Positions 26,403 to 35,471 of a stretch of DNA of 64,000 bases are shown here, one piece after another; position 1 is the stretch's first letter, and every line of letters begins with the position of its first letter. Source of the stretch: Desulfocapsa sp. (GTDB lineage: Bacteria > Desulfobacterota > Desulfobulbia > Desulfobulbales > Desulfocapsaceae); NCBI GenBank assembly GCA_016765495.1, contig JAESPV010000069.1, positions 1-64,000 on the forward strand, read 5' to 3'. The position numbers were made by a program, and so were the translations under genes. The notes beneath the pieces are model-generated. The model searched no databases. It saw only the letters and a list, made by a program, of their open reading frames with translations, and was not told where the DNA came from.

Positions 26403-27815
26403 TTACATAATCGTCTGAACAACGGTTGCTGCATAATCAATAAATTTTTGTGGTATCACACCCATGATGACAATTATAGTTAGAAGGAAAATAGACGCTG
26501 CATTGGTAAGCATTGAGGGGTTTATAATGGCTCGTTCTGCGGGATCGCTGGTGTAGGCAACACGAATTACAGACAGATAGTAATAAATGGCAATAGCAGT
26601 ATTCAATGCAGCGAGGATAACGATCAGCAGGTATCCTTCTTTTAGTGCTCCAGCTAGTAAGAGGAATTTACCCATAAAGCCGACAAATGGAGGAATTCCA
26701 GCAAGGGCAAACATTCCAACTGCAAGGGTGAAAGCCATTATAGGTGAGCGTTTATGCAATCCTGAAAGGTCTTCAATCAGCACATTGTCACCCTTTGCAG
26801 AAACCGTACAAATAACGAGGAAACAGGCCAGGTTCATAAATACATATCCAATGATATAGTAAATAGCATTGGCATATCCGCTGATCTGGAAAGTAAGGAT
26901 ACCAAGTAAAACAAAACCGGCGTGGGCAATACCAGAGAATCCAAGCATCCGTTTAACATCTTTTTGCACAAGTGCTGAAAGATTTCCGTAGAACATGGAA
27001 GCAATAGCACAAACCATAAGAACGTTTAATATTACCTGGCCTTCAATGGTGATAGGACTAATAAACCGAATGAGCATCGCAACTGCCGCAAGTTTTGGAA
27101 CTGAAGCAATAAAAGCAGTGGTCTCATTAGAGGAACCTTCGTATACATCCGGTACCCAGAAGTGGAATGGAAAGAGTGCAAGTTTATAAAAGAAACCGCA
27201 GAGAACCATCATCATGGCTATAACTGCTGCAGGATTATCCCACATGGTGGATAGCTTTACCATAATAACTGAAAGCTCGGTGGAACCAGTGAGGCCAAAC
27301 ATATAACTCATACCAAAGAGCATAAAGCCTGTTGCAGTTACTCCAAAGAGAAGATATTTGATACCTGCTTCCATTTGAAATCTGAACTTTCCTTCATCGT
27401 CACGCATGGGAACCATGAGGTATATAGCAAATGAAGCAAATTCCAAAGTAACGAAGATTGTCAGTAATTCGACGCTTGATACCAGCATCATAAGACCGAG
27501 TGTGCTGCAAAACATAAAGATATAGTACTCAGGCTGTACTTTTGGTGAAATTCCTTTGAGTTTATTACCAAATAGAATAACAATCAACATTGCCCCGGCA
27601 ATCAGGATTTTAAAGACCTGAGAGAAGAGATCGACCTGGTAAGCATTGAAAAAGAGCATTCCGGTTTGGCCGTAGCTGAGAAGAGATGCGATAAAAACGG
27701 CGAAACCGAGTCCAATGACAATATGTCTGGTAGTATCACTATTGACTTTGCAAAGGCTTACTGTAAAGAAGGTAAGGCTTGCAGCCAACAGTGTTATCTC
27801 AGGGAGAAATTCCAT
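26403..27815 (-). CDS. nuoN: Complex I subunit NuoN
   Basis: The 470-residue integral membrane protein is an antiporter-like proton-channel subunit. The key charged residues are present: Glu in the TM5 segment TIFVTLEFASFAIYLMV and Lys in TM7 (GFFYKLALFPFHFWVPDVYEG). About 14 helices are expected. NuoN lies at the junction of the antiporter array with NuoK/J. It is the last gene of the operon, 115 nt after nuoM. Confidence 0.93.
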   Translation of the reverse strand: MEFLPEITLLAASLTFFTVSLCKVNSDTTRHIVIGLGFAVFIASLLSYGQTGMLFFNAYQVDLFSQVFKILIAGAMLIVILFGNKLKGISPKVQPEYYIFMFCSTLGLMMLVSSVELLTIFVTLEFASFAIYLMVPMRDDEGKFRFQMEAGIKYLLFGVTATGFMLFGMSYMFGLTGSTELSVIMVKLSTMWDNPAAVIAMMMVLCGFFYKLALFPFHFWVPDVYEGSSNETTAFIASVPKLAAVAMLIRFISPITIEGQVILNVLMVCAIASMFYGNLSALVQKDVKRMLGFSGIAHAGFVLLGILTFQISGYANAIYYIIGYVFMNLACFLVICTVSAKGDNVLIEDLSGLHKRSPIMAFTLAVGMFALAGIPPFVGFMGKFLLLAGALKEGYLLIVILAALNTAIAIYYYLSVIRVAYTSDPAERAIINPSMLTNAASIFLLTIIVIMGVIPQKFIDYAATVVQTIM

Positions 27816-27930
27816 TTTGTATACCTTTTGCGAAACGTTAATAAAGAACGCTGTTACTTTATAATTGAACCTGTTACCACAGCTACCTGGGACTAGGCAC
27901 TTGTCCTAAAGGTCATTTTCAAATAGACTC

Positions 27931-29424
27931 TTAGTTGTGCAAGCCGTGGTAATTATTTAATAAACTTTCAACACTTACGTGCATAATGTCGACAAATGGC
28001 TGCGCACCGAGTCCAATCCAGAATACGAAGAAAAGGAAAGGGCTAAGGATCACGATCTCACGAACAGAAATATCTTTAATCATAGTTTGATCTGGATTGT
28101 TCGGTCCACCCCATACGATTTTCTGTAACATACGGAGCATATAGGCAGCAGCAAGTACTGCTCCGGGGATAGCAGCCAATGCCAACCAGATAGAGTGTTC
28201 AAAAGTACCAACAAGGATCATGAACTCACCAACAAAACTATTAGTTCCTGGAAAGGCAAATGCTGATAGTGTGAAGAAGGTAAGGAATGTCACAAAAATC
28301 GGCATTTGTTTACCGAGCCCGGTTGCATCACGAAGTTCTCTCGAATGGGTACGCTCATAGATCATCCCGATACAGAGGAAGAGTGCACCAGTTGTAATAC
28401 CATGATTGATCATCTGGAGAATGGCACCTTCGACACCGGCGGTGTTCAGAACAAAGATTCCCAGAGTGACAAACCCCATATGCCCAACCGATGAATAGGC
28501 GATCAGTTTTTTCATATCACTTTGGGCGAGTGCCGTAAAACCACCATATATAATAGCGGCTATGGATAGCCAGAGTATGGCAGGCGCCAGCAGCATCGTA
28601 GCCTCAGGTGTGATGGGAATTGCAAAGCGAAGAAAACCGTAGGTACCCATTTTGAGAAGAACCGATGCAAGTATTACAGAGCCGGCAGTTGGAGCTTCGA
28701 CATGTGCAGCAGGTAACCATGTGTGAAAAGGAAACATGGGCACCTTGATGGCAAAGGCAAGAAAGAATGCCAAAAACACAAATATTTGTGCTGTGCTTGA
28801 ATAGTTCTGCCACATCATATCGGGGATAAAAAAGCTGTATCCATTGTTTATAAAGAGCCAGAGGATGGCAACAAGTAACATGACAGAGCCACCAAGAGTA
28901 TAGAGAAAGAACTTGATAGATGCATAGATCTTCCGTGGCCCACCCCAGATGGCGATAAGCATATACATTGGAATAAGCATTGCTTCCCAGAGGATGTAGA
29001 ACAGAACAAAATCAAGAGCCATAAACACGCCGAGCATGGCACATTCCATAATCAGCAGACAGACCATAAATGCCTGCACTCTGGTCTTAATGTAGTTCCA
29101 GGAGGCAAGTACACAGAGAGGCATGATAAAGGTTGTCAGCATGACAAGTAGAATTGAGATACCATCGACTCCGACAACATATTGGATATTTAAGGCTTCA
29201 ATCCATGTGAACTGTTCAACAAATTGGAATTTGCTGGTAGTCGTGTCAAATGCTAAGATCAAGGGGATGGAAATAAGTGCTGTAAGCGTGCTAACGCCAA
29301 GTGCCCAGTATCGTGCAAAAAAATCATTCCGTACAAAGAGCAGCACTGCAGCTCCTGCTAAGGGCAGGAAAATCAGGATGCTCAGAATGTGTGGATAATC
29401 TGGATTGTTTAGTAGTTGATCCAT
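27931..29424 (-). CDS. nuoM: Complex I subunit NuoM
   Basis: The 497-residue antiporter-like subunit has the TM5 Glu in YILWEAMLIPMYMLIAIWGG and TM7 Lys in FAIKVPMFPFHTWLPAAHVEAP, the canonical NuoM signature. It forms one proton channel of the membrane arm. AGGAAC precedes the ATG. It follows the L-like gene by 69 nt. Confidence 0.94.
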   Translation of the reverse strand: MDQLLNNPDYPHILSILIFLPLAGAAVLLFVRNDFFARYWALGVSTLTALISIPLILAFDTTTSKFQFVEQFTWIEALNIQYVVGVDGISILLVMLTTFIMPLCVLASWNYIKTRVQAFMVCLLIMECAMLGVFMALDFVLFYILWEAMLIPMYMLIAIWGGPRKIYASIKFFLYTLGGSVMLLVAILWLFINNGYSFFIPDMMWQNYSSTAQIFVFLAFFLAFAIKVPMFPFHTWLPAAHVEAPTAGSVILASVLLKMGTYGFLRFAIPITPEATMLLAPAILWLSIAAIIYGGFTALAQSDMKKLIAYSSVGHMGFVTLGIFVLNTAGVEGAILQMINHGITTGALFLCIGMIYERTHSRELRDATGLGKQMPIFVTFLTFFTLSAFAFPGTNSFVGEFMILVGTFEHSIWLALAAIPGAVLAAAYMLRMLQKIVWGGPNNPDQTMIKDISVREIVILSPFLFFVFWIGLGAQPFVDIMHVSVESLLNNYHGLHN

Positions 29425-29493
29425 TTCCAGTGTTCCTCGATATCAGTTTATTTGTTTGTTACGGTGCAAAAAAAAGGCACATTCAAAGCGTCG

Positions 29494-31281
29494 TTATAGC
29501 CAGACGTAGCCCACTAAGAGAACTGCTGCAAAAGAGATTGTATAGTAGATTGTATGTTGGATCTCACCGCGCTGCAGGACAATGGTCACTCTGCGACCAA
29601 TAGCACGAACACAGCGGGCAGTTCCATCAACTACTCCATCAATACCATGCCAGTCAAACCATGACCAGAAGGCTGATGTTGCCATGAGACAGTTGGTGCC
29701 AACGGACTTGTAGCATTTGCCAAGTGAGTTATCCAGCCATTGCAGAGGGTTTTCAACAGTCCAGTAGAAGGCTCGTCCACCCATGCGGTAAAACCAATCC
29801 AGATCAAGACTAATGGTATCTCTGGGCATAATATATTTACGGAGCATAAAGAACCCAAAGGCAGTGAAGGCCATAATCTGTATGACCTCACTGAGATGGT
29901 AGGCACTGTAAGGTTTAAAAACGACATCTGTATTTGGCAGCATATTGTACAGAAACGGTGTGTATACTCCAATAAAGATACAGAAAAATCCACCAATGGT
30001 CATGGCAAGCTGCATGTTCCAGCTTGGATCCTGAGCTTTTTCCCAAGTCTCTTCGGAACAGTTGTTGTCTCCAAAAAACAGAAGGTAGGGAAGTCTCAGA
30101 CCGGCGGCAAGGAATGTTCCTGCTGATACAAAAATGAGTATAAATGCAACCCAGTAAAGGTGTGATTCAAAGGCAGCAGCAACGATCATGGATTTGGAAA
30201 CAAAGCCTGACATCAACGGGAGTCCAGAAACGGCAAGCCCACCAATAAGCAGGAAGATCATAGTTGCCGGCATCTTTTTATAGAGACCACCCAGTTGAGT
30301 AAGTTTTTGTTTTCCGGTTGCGGTTAAGATTGCCCCGGCCGCCATAAAGAGTAGTCCTTTGTATAGGATATGGGCGAATGCATGGGCAGAGGCACCGTTA
30401 ATGGCGAGGCTGGTTCCAATACCAACAGCCGCAACCATATATCCCACCTGTGACACAATTTCCCAACCGAGGAGTTTGCGGACATCATTTTCTATCATCG
30501 CATAGATGATGCCGTAAATTGCCATAAACACCCCAAGATAGATAAGCACTTCAAATCCTGTGCAGCTTCGAATAAGGGTGTATACAGCGGTTTTGGTTGT
30601 AAAGGCACACATAAAGACCGCACCAATTGCTGTTGCCTTAGAGTAGGCATCCGGTAGCCATGAATGGAGCGGCGGAACGGCAGCATTCAGCATAAGGCCA
30701 GCCATGATCAACCAGGTATAAAGCTCGGGTGATGAAACATTCATCTGATCAAAGCTAAGGTCTCCTGTAGCCTGATACCGAAGAACAAATCCCAATAGAA
30801 GAATTATTCCGCCGAAGGTATGTACAAGAATATACCGATAACCAGCAGCAAGTGCTTCTTTGTCCCTTCTTGCCCATATCAGGAAGGTTGAGGCAAAGGC
30901 CATCATTTCCCAGAACAGAAAGAGAGTTATAAAATCACCGGCATAAATGGCACCGAGCGATCCTGCAACATAAAACCAGGCTGCAACATGTTGCCACTCG
31001 TCTTTAACATGCATACCATAAATGGTACCAATAATAGCCATCAACGCCATGATAAAGCCAAAGATGGTGGAAAGGCGATCAACACGGCCAAAGGTAAGTT
31101 CCCAGTTCATAAACTGAAAAACACCATAGGTACCTGCATTCTGGCTTAGATAGATAACACTGATAAAAGTCAGCAGGGGAACCAGAAACATAAAAGGTTT
31201 ACGGAACGGCCCTCTTATCATTGGAAGCAGACAGGCACCTGCTATCATAATGAATGCCGGGTGTATAAAACTACTTGTCAT
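29494..31281 (-). CDS. nuoL: NuoL/MrpD-like antiporter subunit
   Basis: The 595-residue protein has the antiporter fold plus a C-terminal extension (WHGIDGVVDGTARCVRAIGR and LQRGEIQHTIYY) resembling that of NuoL, which forms the lateral helix. The core (LHSWLPDAYSKATAIGAVFM, AFTTKTAVYTLIR) resembles Mrp/Mnh-type subunits more than classical NuoL. The TM7 Lys found in the other three antiporter subunits is Asn here (LNAAVPPLHSWLP), while the TM5 Glu (FWEMMAFAS) is kept. ATG 31281 has GGAGG 6 nt upstream and overlaps the 83-residue gene by 11 nt. The L role is assigned by position and C-terminus. Confidence 0.8.
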   Translation of the reverse strand: MTSSFIHPAFIMIAGACLLPMIRGPFRKPFMFLVPLLTFISVIYLSQNAGTYGVFQFMNWELTFGRVDRLSTIFGFIMALMAIIGTIYGMHVKDEWQHVAAWFYVAGSLGAIYAGDFITLFLFWEMMAFASTFLIWARRDKEALAAGYRYILVHTFGGIILLLGFVLRYQATGDLSFDQMNVSSPELYTWLIMAGLMLNAAVPPLHSWLPDAYSKATAIGAVFMCAFTTKTAVYTLIRSCTGFEVLIYLGVFMAIYGIIYAMIENDVRKLLGWEIVSQVGYMVAAVGIGTSLAINGASAHAFAHILYKGLLFMAAGAILTATGKQKLTQLGGLYKKMPATMIFLLIGGLAVSGLPLMSGFVSKSMIVAAAFESHLYWVAFILIFVSAGTFLAAGLRLPYLLFFGDNNCSEETWEKAQDPSWNMQLAMTIGGFFCIFIGVYTPFLYNMLPNTDVVFKPYSAYHLSEVIQIMAFTAFGFFMLRKYIMPRDTISLDLDWFYRMGGRAFYWTVENPLQWLDNSLGKCYKSVGTNCLMATSAFWSWFDWHGIDGVVDGTARCVRAIGRRVTIVLQRGEIQHTIYYTISFAAVLLVGYVWL

Positions 31282-31522
31282 AATAATCCTCCCTGGTCTG
31301 GATACCGCTTTTTCCAAACCATCTGGCAACCATAATGACAATACCACAGCTACAGAGCGCAAAGAGTGACCAGAATCCTGGTATCATTTTTTCAGCCCAA
31401 CTATGAGCGTAGCTTTTGTCCACGGTTATGCTCCAGGCTACTATGAAGATCATGACTCCATAGCAGCAATAAATTACCTTCTGTAATCGATCCCGAAGAT
31501 AGTCGATCATATTTACAATCAT
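31271..31522 (-). CDS. Small two-helix membrane protein of the antiporter cassette
   Basis: The 83-residue protein has two hydrophobic segments (about 16-31 and 48-66) around a WAEKMIPGFWSLFALCSCG stretch and ends in a charged GIQTREDYYDK tail. It is not a canonical complex I subunit. It overlaps the preceding antiporter gene by 4 nt (ATGA) and the following one by 11 nt, so it is expressed in step with both. Possibly a structural spacer between the two antiporter subunits (inference). Similar small proteins beside Mrp-type subunits are familiar to me from anaerobe genomes, but this was not checked. Confidence 0.75.
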   Translation of the reverse strand: MIVNMIDYLRDRLQKVIYCCYGVMIFIVAWSITVDKSYAHSWAEKMIPGFWSLFALCSCGIVIMVARWFGKSGIQTREDYYDK

Positions 31523-33015
31523 CCTGTCACCGTCCTTACAAGTTGCATCATAAAGTTAGGAAAGATACCAAGTAACACCGAGATAGTACATGCAATCACA
31601 ATGGGAATCAGCATGGTTAGCGGAGCTTCCTTAATACCTTGATATGTTTCCCCTTCAGGGCGTTTACCAAAAAATGCTTTATAAGTAACCGGGGCAAAAT
31701 ACCCAACATTAAGCATGGTTGAAGCAATCAGGATAAGGAGAATTCCCATTTGATGGGCTTCGATGGAACCAACAAGCAGGTTCCATTTTGTAACAAATCC
31801 TGCAACCGGCGGAGCACCAATCATGGAGAGCGAAGCTATAAAGAAGCACGCGAACGTTATCGGCATGGTCTTGCCAAGCCCCCCCATCTCTGAAATATCT
31901 TTCTTGTGTGCGGCTATCATAATTGCTCCTGCACAGAAAAAGAGTGTGATTTTTGCAAATGCATGATTCACGATATGAATAAGCCCACCATCAATTCCAG
32001 AGGGAGTGAGCAATGCCACGCCAAGAATAATATAGGAAAGCTGAGAGACTGTTGAATACGCAAGTCGCTCTTTTAAATTGTCTTTGCAAAGGGCTAGAAT
32101 AGATGCCGCAAGTATTGTAAACCCGACAAAGTAAGCTGTGGGGATACCAAGATTTAAGGCATGCATGGTATCTGTACCAAAGACATAGAGCATAACTCGG
32201 GTTGTGCAGAAGACACCAACTTTAACAACTGCAACTGCATGGAGGAGTGCTGAGACCGGAGTCGGAGCAACCATGGCACCAGGAAGCCAGTGATGGAATG
32301 GCATAATACCATTCTTGGCAAAGCCGAAGATGCAGAAGATATAAAGCATGATCACCATCCAGTTTTGGATATTGCCGGAGGAGAGACCATCGGTGAAAAG
32401 CCCATCTGATATGTTGGTTGGGAAATCAAGTGTCCCGGTGAGAACATAAATCAGGATAAGAGCTGGCAACAGGAAGAGCTTGGCTGTGGTGGTCAGATAA
32501 ATAATGTATTTCTTGGCACCCTCATATCCGGCTTTATCCTGTGCATGGGCAACAAGTGGATAGGTACAGACTGAAACAATCTCATAAAAAAGATACATGG
32601 TAAAGAGATTGTCGGAAAAAGCAACACCGATAGCACCAAAAATGGCGAGTGCAAAACAGGCATTAAATCGTGTCTGCGCATGTTCCTGATGTGCCCGCAT
32701 ATAGCCTAGTGAATAAAAGACAGCAATTGTCCACAGTGAAGACGCAACGAGTGCGAAAATCATAGACATTGCATCTGCACGAAGAGTTACCGTAAGGCCG
32801 GGTAATACAGTAAACATATGAAAAACAAGAATTTTCCCATCGAGAACTGCAGGAATCATTGAGGCAACAATCAATAGTAGAAAAATCGATGCAACCGATG
32901 ATATACCCTCGCGGATATTCTCGTTTTTACCCATAAGCATGACACCTACGGTGCCAATCAGTGGGACAAGAAGTGCTAGAAGAAGTTTTACGGAACTGAT
33001 CGTTTGTATTTCCAT
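31519..33015 (-). CDS. Extra MrpD/NuoN-like cation/proton antiporter subunit
   Basis: The 498-residue membrane protein belongs to the NuoL/M/N-MrpA/D superfamily: TM5 Glu in LFYEIVSVCTYPLVAH, TM7 Lys in FAKNGIMPFHHWLPGAMVAP, TM8 Lys in ALLHAVAVVKVG, and a late-helix region (GAPPVAGFVTKWNLLVG). It lies between nuoK and the L-like gene, where canonical nuo operons have nothing. With L, M and N this makes four antiporter-type subunits. It probably adds an ion-translocating module to the membrane arm. Whether it moves H+ or Na+ cannot be read from sequence. Confidence 0.85.
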   Translation of the reverse strand: MEIQTISSVKLLLALLVPLIGTVGVMLMGKNENIREGISSVASIFLLLIVASMIPAVLDGKILVFHMFTVLPGLTVTLRADAMSMIFALVASSLWTIAVFYSLGYMRAHQEHAQTRFNACFALAIFGAIGVAFSDNLFTMYLFYEIVSVCTYPLVAHAQDKAGYEGAKKYIIYLTTTAKLFLLPALILIYVLTGTLDFPTNISDGLFTDGLSSGNIQNWMVIMLYIFCIFGFAKNGIMPFHHWLPGAMVAPTPVSALLHAVAVVKVGVFCTTRVMLYVFGTDTMHALNLGIPTAYFVGFTILAASILALCKDNLKERLAYSTVSQLSYIILGVALLTPSGIDGGLIHIVNHAFAKITLFFCAGAIMIAAHKKDISEMGGLGKTMPITFACFFIASLSMIGAPPVAGFVTKWNLLVGSIEAHQMGILLILIASTMLNVGYFAPVTYKAFFGKRPEGETYQGIKEAPLTMLIPIVIACTISVLLGIFPNFMMQLVRTVTG

Positions 33016-33041
33016 GACAGAGGTTCCTTTTTCCTGGCCTT

Positions 33042-33368
33042 TTAACCTTTAAGGTCGACAATATCTGCGGTGTCGACTGATTTGTAATTTCGATATATTG
33101 CAATGGTAATACTGAGACCTATGGTAGCTTCAGCAGTGGCAATGGCCATAATAAACAGGGTAAAGATCTGTCCTACTGTGGGGTCTGGAGCTGTGAATCT
33201 GTTAAAGGCCATAAAGTTAATGGCCGCCGCCGCAAGAATAAGCTCTGAAGCAATTAGCATTCCAATAAGAGTTCTTCGAGTAATGAGACCGTACATGCCC
33301 ATTCCAAAAAGTATTGCGGCAAGAATAAGGTATGTGTTCAGGTCGTTATGGAGGTTGAGAATAGACAT
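33042..33368 (-). CDS. nuoK: Complex I subunit NuoK
   Basis: The 108-residue protein has three membrane helices with the conserved glutamates in GMLIASELILAAAAINF and AIATAEATIGLSITIAIYR. NuoK couples the quinone site to the antiporters. ATG directly abuts the nuoJ stop (TAAATG). Confidence 0.95.
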   Translation of the reverse strand: MSILNLHNDLNTYLILAAILFGMGMYGLITRRTLIGMLIASELILAAAAINFMAFNRFTAPDPTVGQIFTLFIMAIATAEATIGLSITIAIYRNYKSVDTADIVDLKG

Positions 33369-33935
33369 TTATTTGCTCCTTCCTTGACGTGCAATGACAA
33401 GTGCTCCGATGATTGCAATTAACAGGACGACGGATATCAGTTTAAAGAGCATAGAATAGGTAGTGAGTAGTTCTATACCTATCAGCTTTGGAGTCCCCAT
33501 GTTTTCTTTCGGCAGAACATCAAACGAAGTGTTCAATGCAAGGCCAATCAAACCAAATGTTATAAGACCAGCGGTGATTAACCCAAGAGGTCCACTTAAT
33601 GAATTGGCCGGGCCAGGTTTACTCTTGTCTTCAGGGGCTGCAAGCATAACAGCGAAGGCAATGGTAACACACACAGCACCAACGTAGATGAGTAGCTGCA
33701 TCATGGACATCAAAGGTGAATTCAGGAAGTAGTATATGGTGGCTATTCCGATAAAACAGAGAGCTAGTCCAGCTACCGCCCGAACAAGCCGTTCTGCATT
33801 ACAGGCCATAAAACCGCCGATTATGGTGATCGTAAGTGAGACCAGGAAAACGATTCCGGCAGCCGCATCTCCATATCCTGCAAATCCATCGGCCATTAAA
33901 AAGCCAAGAATACCTGAGGCATCAGTTGGATTCAT
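33369..33935 (-). CDS. nuoJ: Complex I subunit NuoJ
   Basis: The 188-residue protein has five predicted helices, including the conserved TM3-like YVGAVCVTIAFAVML region that contains the pi-bulge in solved complexes. The ATG overlaps the nuoI TGA (ATGA). Confidence 0.92.
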   Translation of the reverse strand: MNPTDASGILGFLMADGFAGYGDAAAGIVFLVSLTITIIGGFMACNAERLVRAVAGLALCFIGIATIYYFLNSPLMSMMQLLIYVGAVCVTIAFAVMLAAPEDKSKPGPANSLSGPLGLITAGLITFGLIGLALNTSFDVLPKENMGTPKLIGIELLTTYSMLFKLISVVLLIAIIGALVIARQGRSK

Positions 33936-34402
33936 GAGTTTCTCTCCTTCAATCTGTTAAGAAGATCGAAATGGAAGTCTTCCTTGCGGGTAGAAACAAG
34001 GTTGTATTCCTTTGAAAAGGTGATGGCGTTAAAGTTACAGGATGCAATGCATTGTCCGCAAAGAGAGCAGGTGGTAAAGTTGAGGTCGTACTTTGTGAGT
34101 ACCTTCTTCTTTTTTGTCTTCATCTCACCCTTAACTTCAACCTCATATGCAACAGATTTTGAAGCAAGACTGATGCAACCGGACGGGCAGGCACGCTGGC
34201 ACATTCCACAGGATACACAGTTAGGCTCTCCAGCTTCGTTCTCAATCAGTTCTATATGGCCTCGATACCGCTTACACATTGTTATGGTCTTGAACGGATA
34301 GGGGACAGTAACAACTGGTTTGAAGAATTCTCTGAACGTTATGCTAAGCCCTACGCAAAGACTCCACAATCCCGAGAAGATATCGTTAAAATATGCACCC
34401 AT
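33932..34402 (-). CDS. nuoI: Complex I subunit NuoI, 2x[4Fe-4S] ferredoxin
   Basis: The 156-residue protein has two CX2CX2CX3C motifs, CVSCGMCQRACPSG and CSLCGQCIASCNFN, for clusters N6a and N6b that pass electrons toward NuoB. Between them is a Lys-rich insertion (GEMKTKKKKVL). With NuoE, NuoF and NuoG missing, NuoI would be the outermost cluster carrier encoded here and the likely docking site for an external donor such as ferredoxin. Confidence 0.93.
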   Translation of the reverse strand: MGAYFNDIFSGLWSLCVGLSITFREFFKPVVTVPYPFKTITMCKRYRGHIELIENEAGEPNCVSCGMCQRACPSGCISLASKSVAYEVEVKGEMKTKKKKVLTKYDLNFTTCSLCGQCIASCNFNAITFSKEYNLVSTRKEDFHFDLLNRLKERNS

Positions 34403-34403
34403 A

Positions 34404-35390
34404 TTAAAATACCTTTAGCAATCCTGCTGTAAGCAGCAGGTTAAACAGTGTGATTGGAATCAAAACCTTCCAACTCAGATTGAGTAGTCCATATATTGTT
34501 GTACGGGGAAATGTCCATCGAATCAAAATAAAGGAAAAAATGAGAAAATAAATTTTAAGAAGGAACCACCACACACCGGGATAAAGCCCAAATGGACAGC
34601 CCCATCCACCTAAGAAGAGGATAGTGATAAGAGATGTACCAATAACGATATGTGCGTATTCTGCCATAAAGAAGAGTCCAAAACCCATACTTCCGTATTC
34701 TGTATGAAATCCTGCGACCAACTCGCTCTCAGCTTCACCAAGGTCAAATGGTGCACGGTTGGTTTCAGCAAGGACGCAGATAAAGAAGATAAGAAAAGAA
34801 ACGGGCATTAAAGGACTTGCAAGTGACGGTGTAATATTCCAGTTCCAGAAACCTCCAGCCTGGGCAATGGACATCTCATGCAGGTTGAGCGTACCTGTAA
34901 TCAGAACGACGGTAATCGCCGTAATAAACAGGGGGATTTCGTAAGAAATAGACTGCGAAACTGCACGAACAGATGCCATAACACTGTATTTGTTCCGTGA
35001 ACCCCAGCCGGCAAACAGGATGGACAGACCACTAAGAGAGGCGAAACCGATAACCATCAACAGTCCAACATTCATGGAATGGGCAACAATGGTATTACTA
35101 AATGGTATGGTGACAAAGCTTGCGATCGCAGGAATCATGGTAAGAACTGGTGCTACCATAAAGAGAGCCTTGTCAGCTCCACCTGGAATCATTAACTGCT
35201 TTGTCATCAGTTTAATGCCATCGCAAGGTGGTTGGAGAAGGCCAAAAGGACCGTTGACATTGGGACCTGGGCGACGTTGAATTCGCCCGGCTCCCCGACG
35301 CTCTGCCCAGACCAGATAGGCTGCGTTCAGTGCTGCAAAGGCAATGGCTGCAACAACGGCAGCCAGAACATTTAGTATTGTTAAACTCAT
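34404..35390 (-). CDS. nuoH: Complex I subunit NuoH
   Basis: The 328-residue membrane protein has the family signatures AERRGAGRIQRRPGPNVNGP and ETNRAPFDLGEAESELVAGF, the latter rich in the acidic residues of the E-channel. It forms the quinone-binding tunnel with NuoB and NuoD. The gap of 81 nt upstream to nuoD holds a repeat relic; nuoI starts 1 nt after its stop. Confidence 0.95.
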   Translation of the reverse strand: MSLTILNVLAAVVAAIAFAALNAAYLVWAERRGAGRIQRRPGPNVNGPFGLLQPPCDGIKLMTKQLMIPGGADKALFMVAPVLTMIPAIASFVTIPFSNTIVAHSMNVGLLMVIGFASLSGLSILFAGWGSRNKYSVMASVRAVSQSISYEIPLFITAITVVLITGTLNLHEMSIAQAGGFWNWNITPSLASPLMPVSFLIFFICVLAETNRAPFDLGEAESELVAGFHTEYGSMGFGLFFMAEYAHIVIGTSLITILFLGGWGCPFGLYPGVWWFLLKIYFLIFSFILIRWTFPRTTIYGLLNLSWKVLIPITLFNLLLTAGLLKVF

Positions 35391-35429
35391 GCGACTACTC
35401 CCTTAAATATTCGGGTTGAATCCGGAAAC

Positions 35430-35460
35430 AATTCAAACCTCTGAGTTGTAAATGTTTGGA
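35430..35460 (-). repeat. Degenerate GTAACTATTCAG-family relic
   Basis: AACCTCTGAGTTGTAA (35436-35451) is identical to 20367-20382, inside the full-length element, and the next bases (ATGTTTGGATAGTGC) are similar to CTGTTTAGAAGTGCC there. The termini have decayed. It lies in the nuoD-nuoH spacer, the widest gap in that part of the operon. Confidence 0.6.
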
Positions 35461-35471
35461 TAGTGCGCCCC

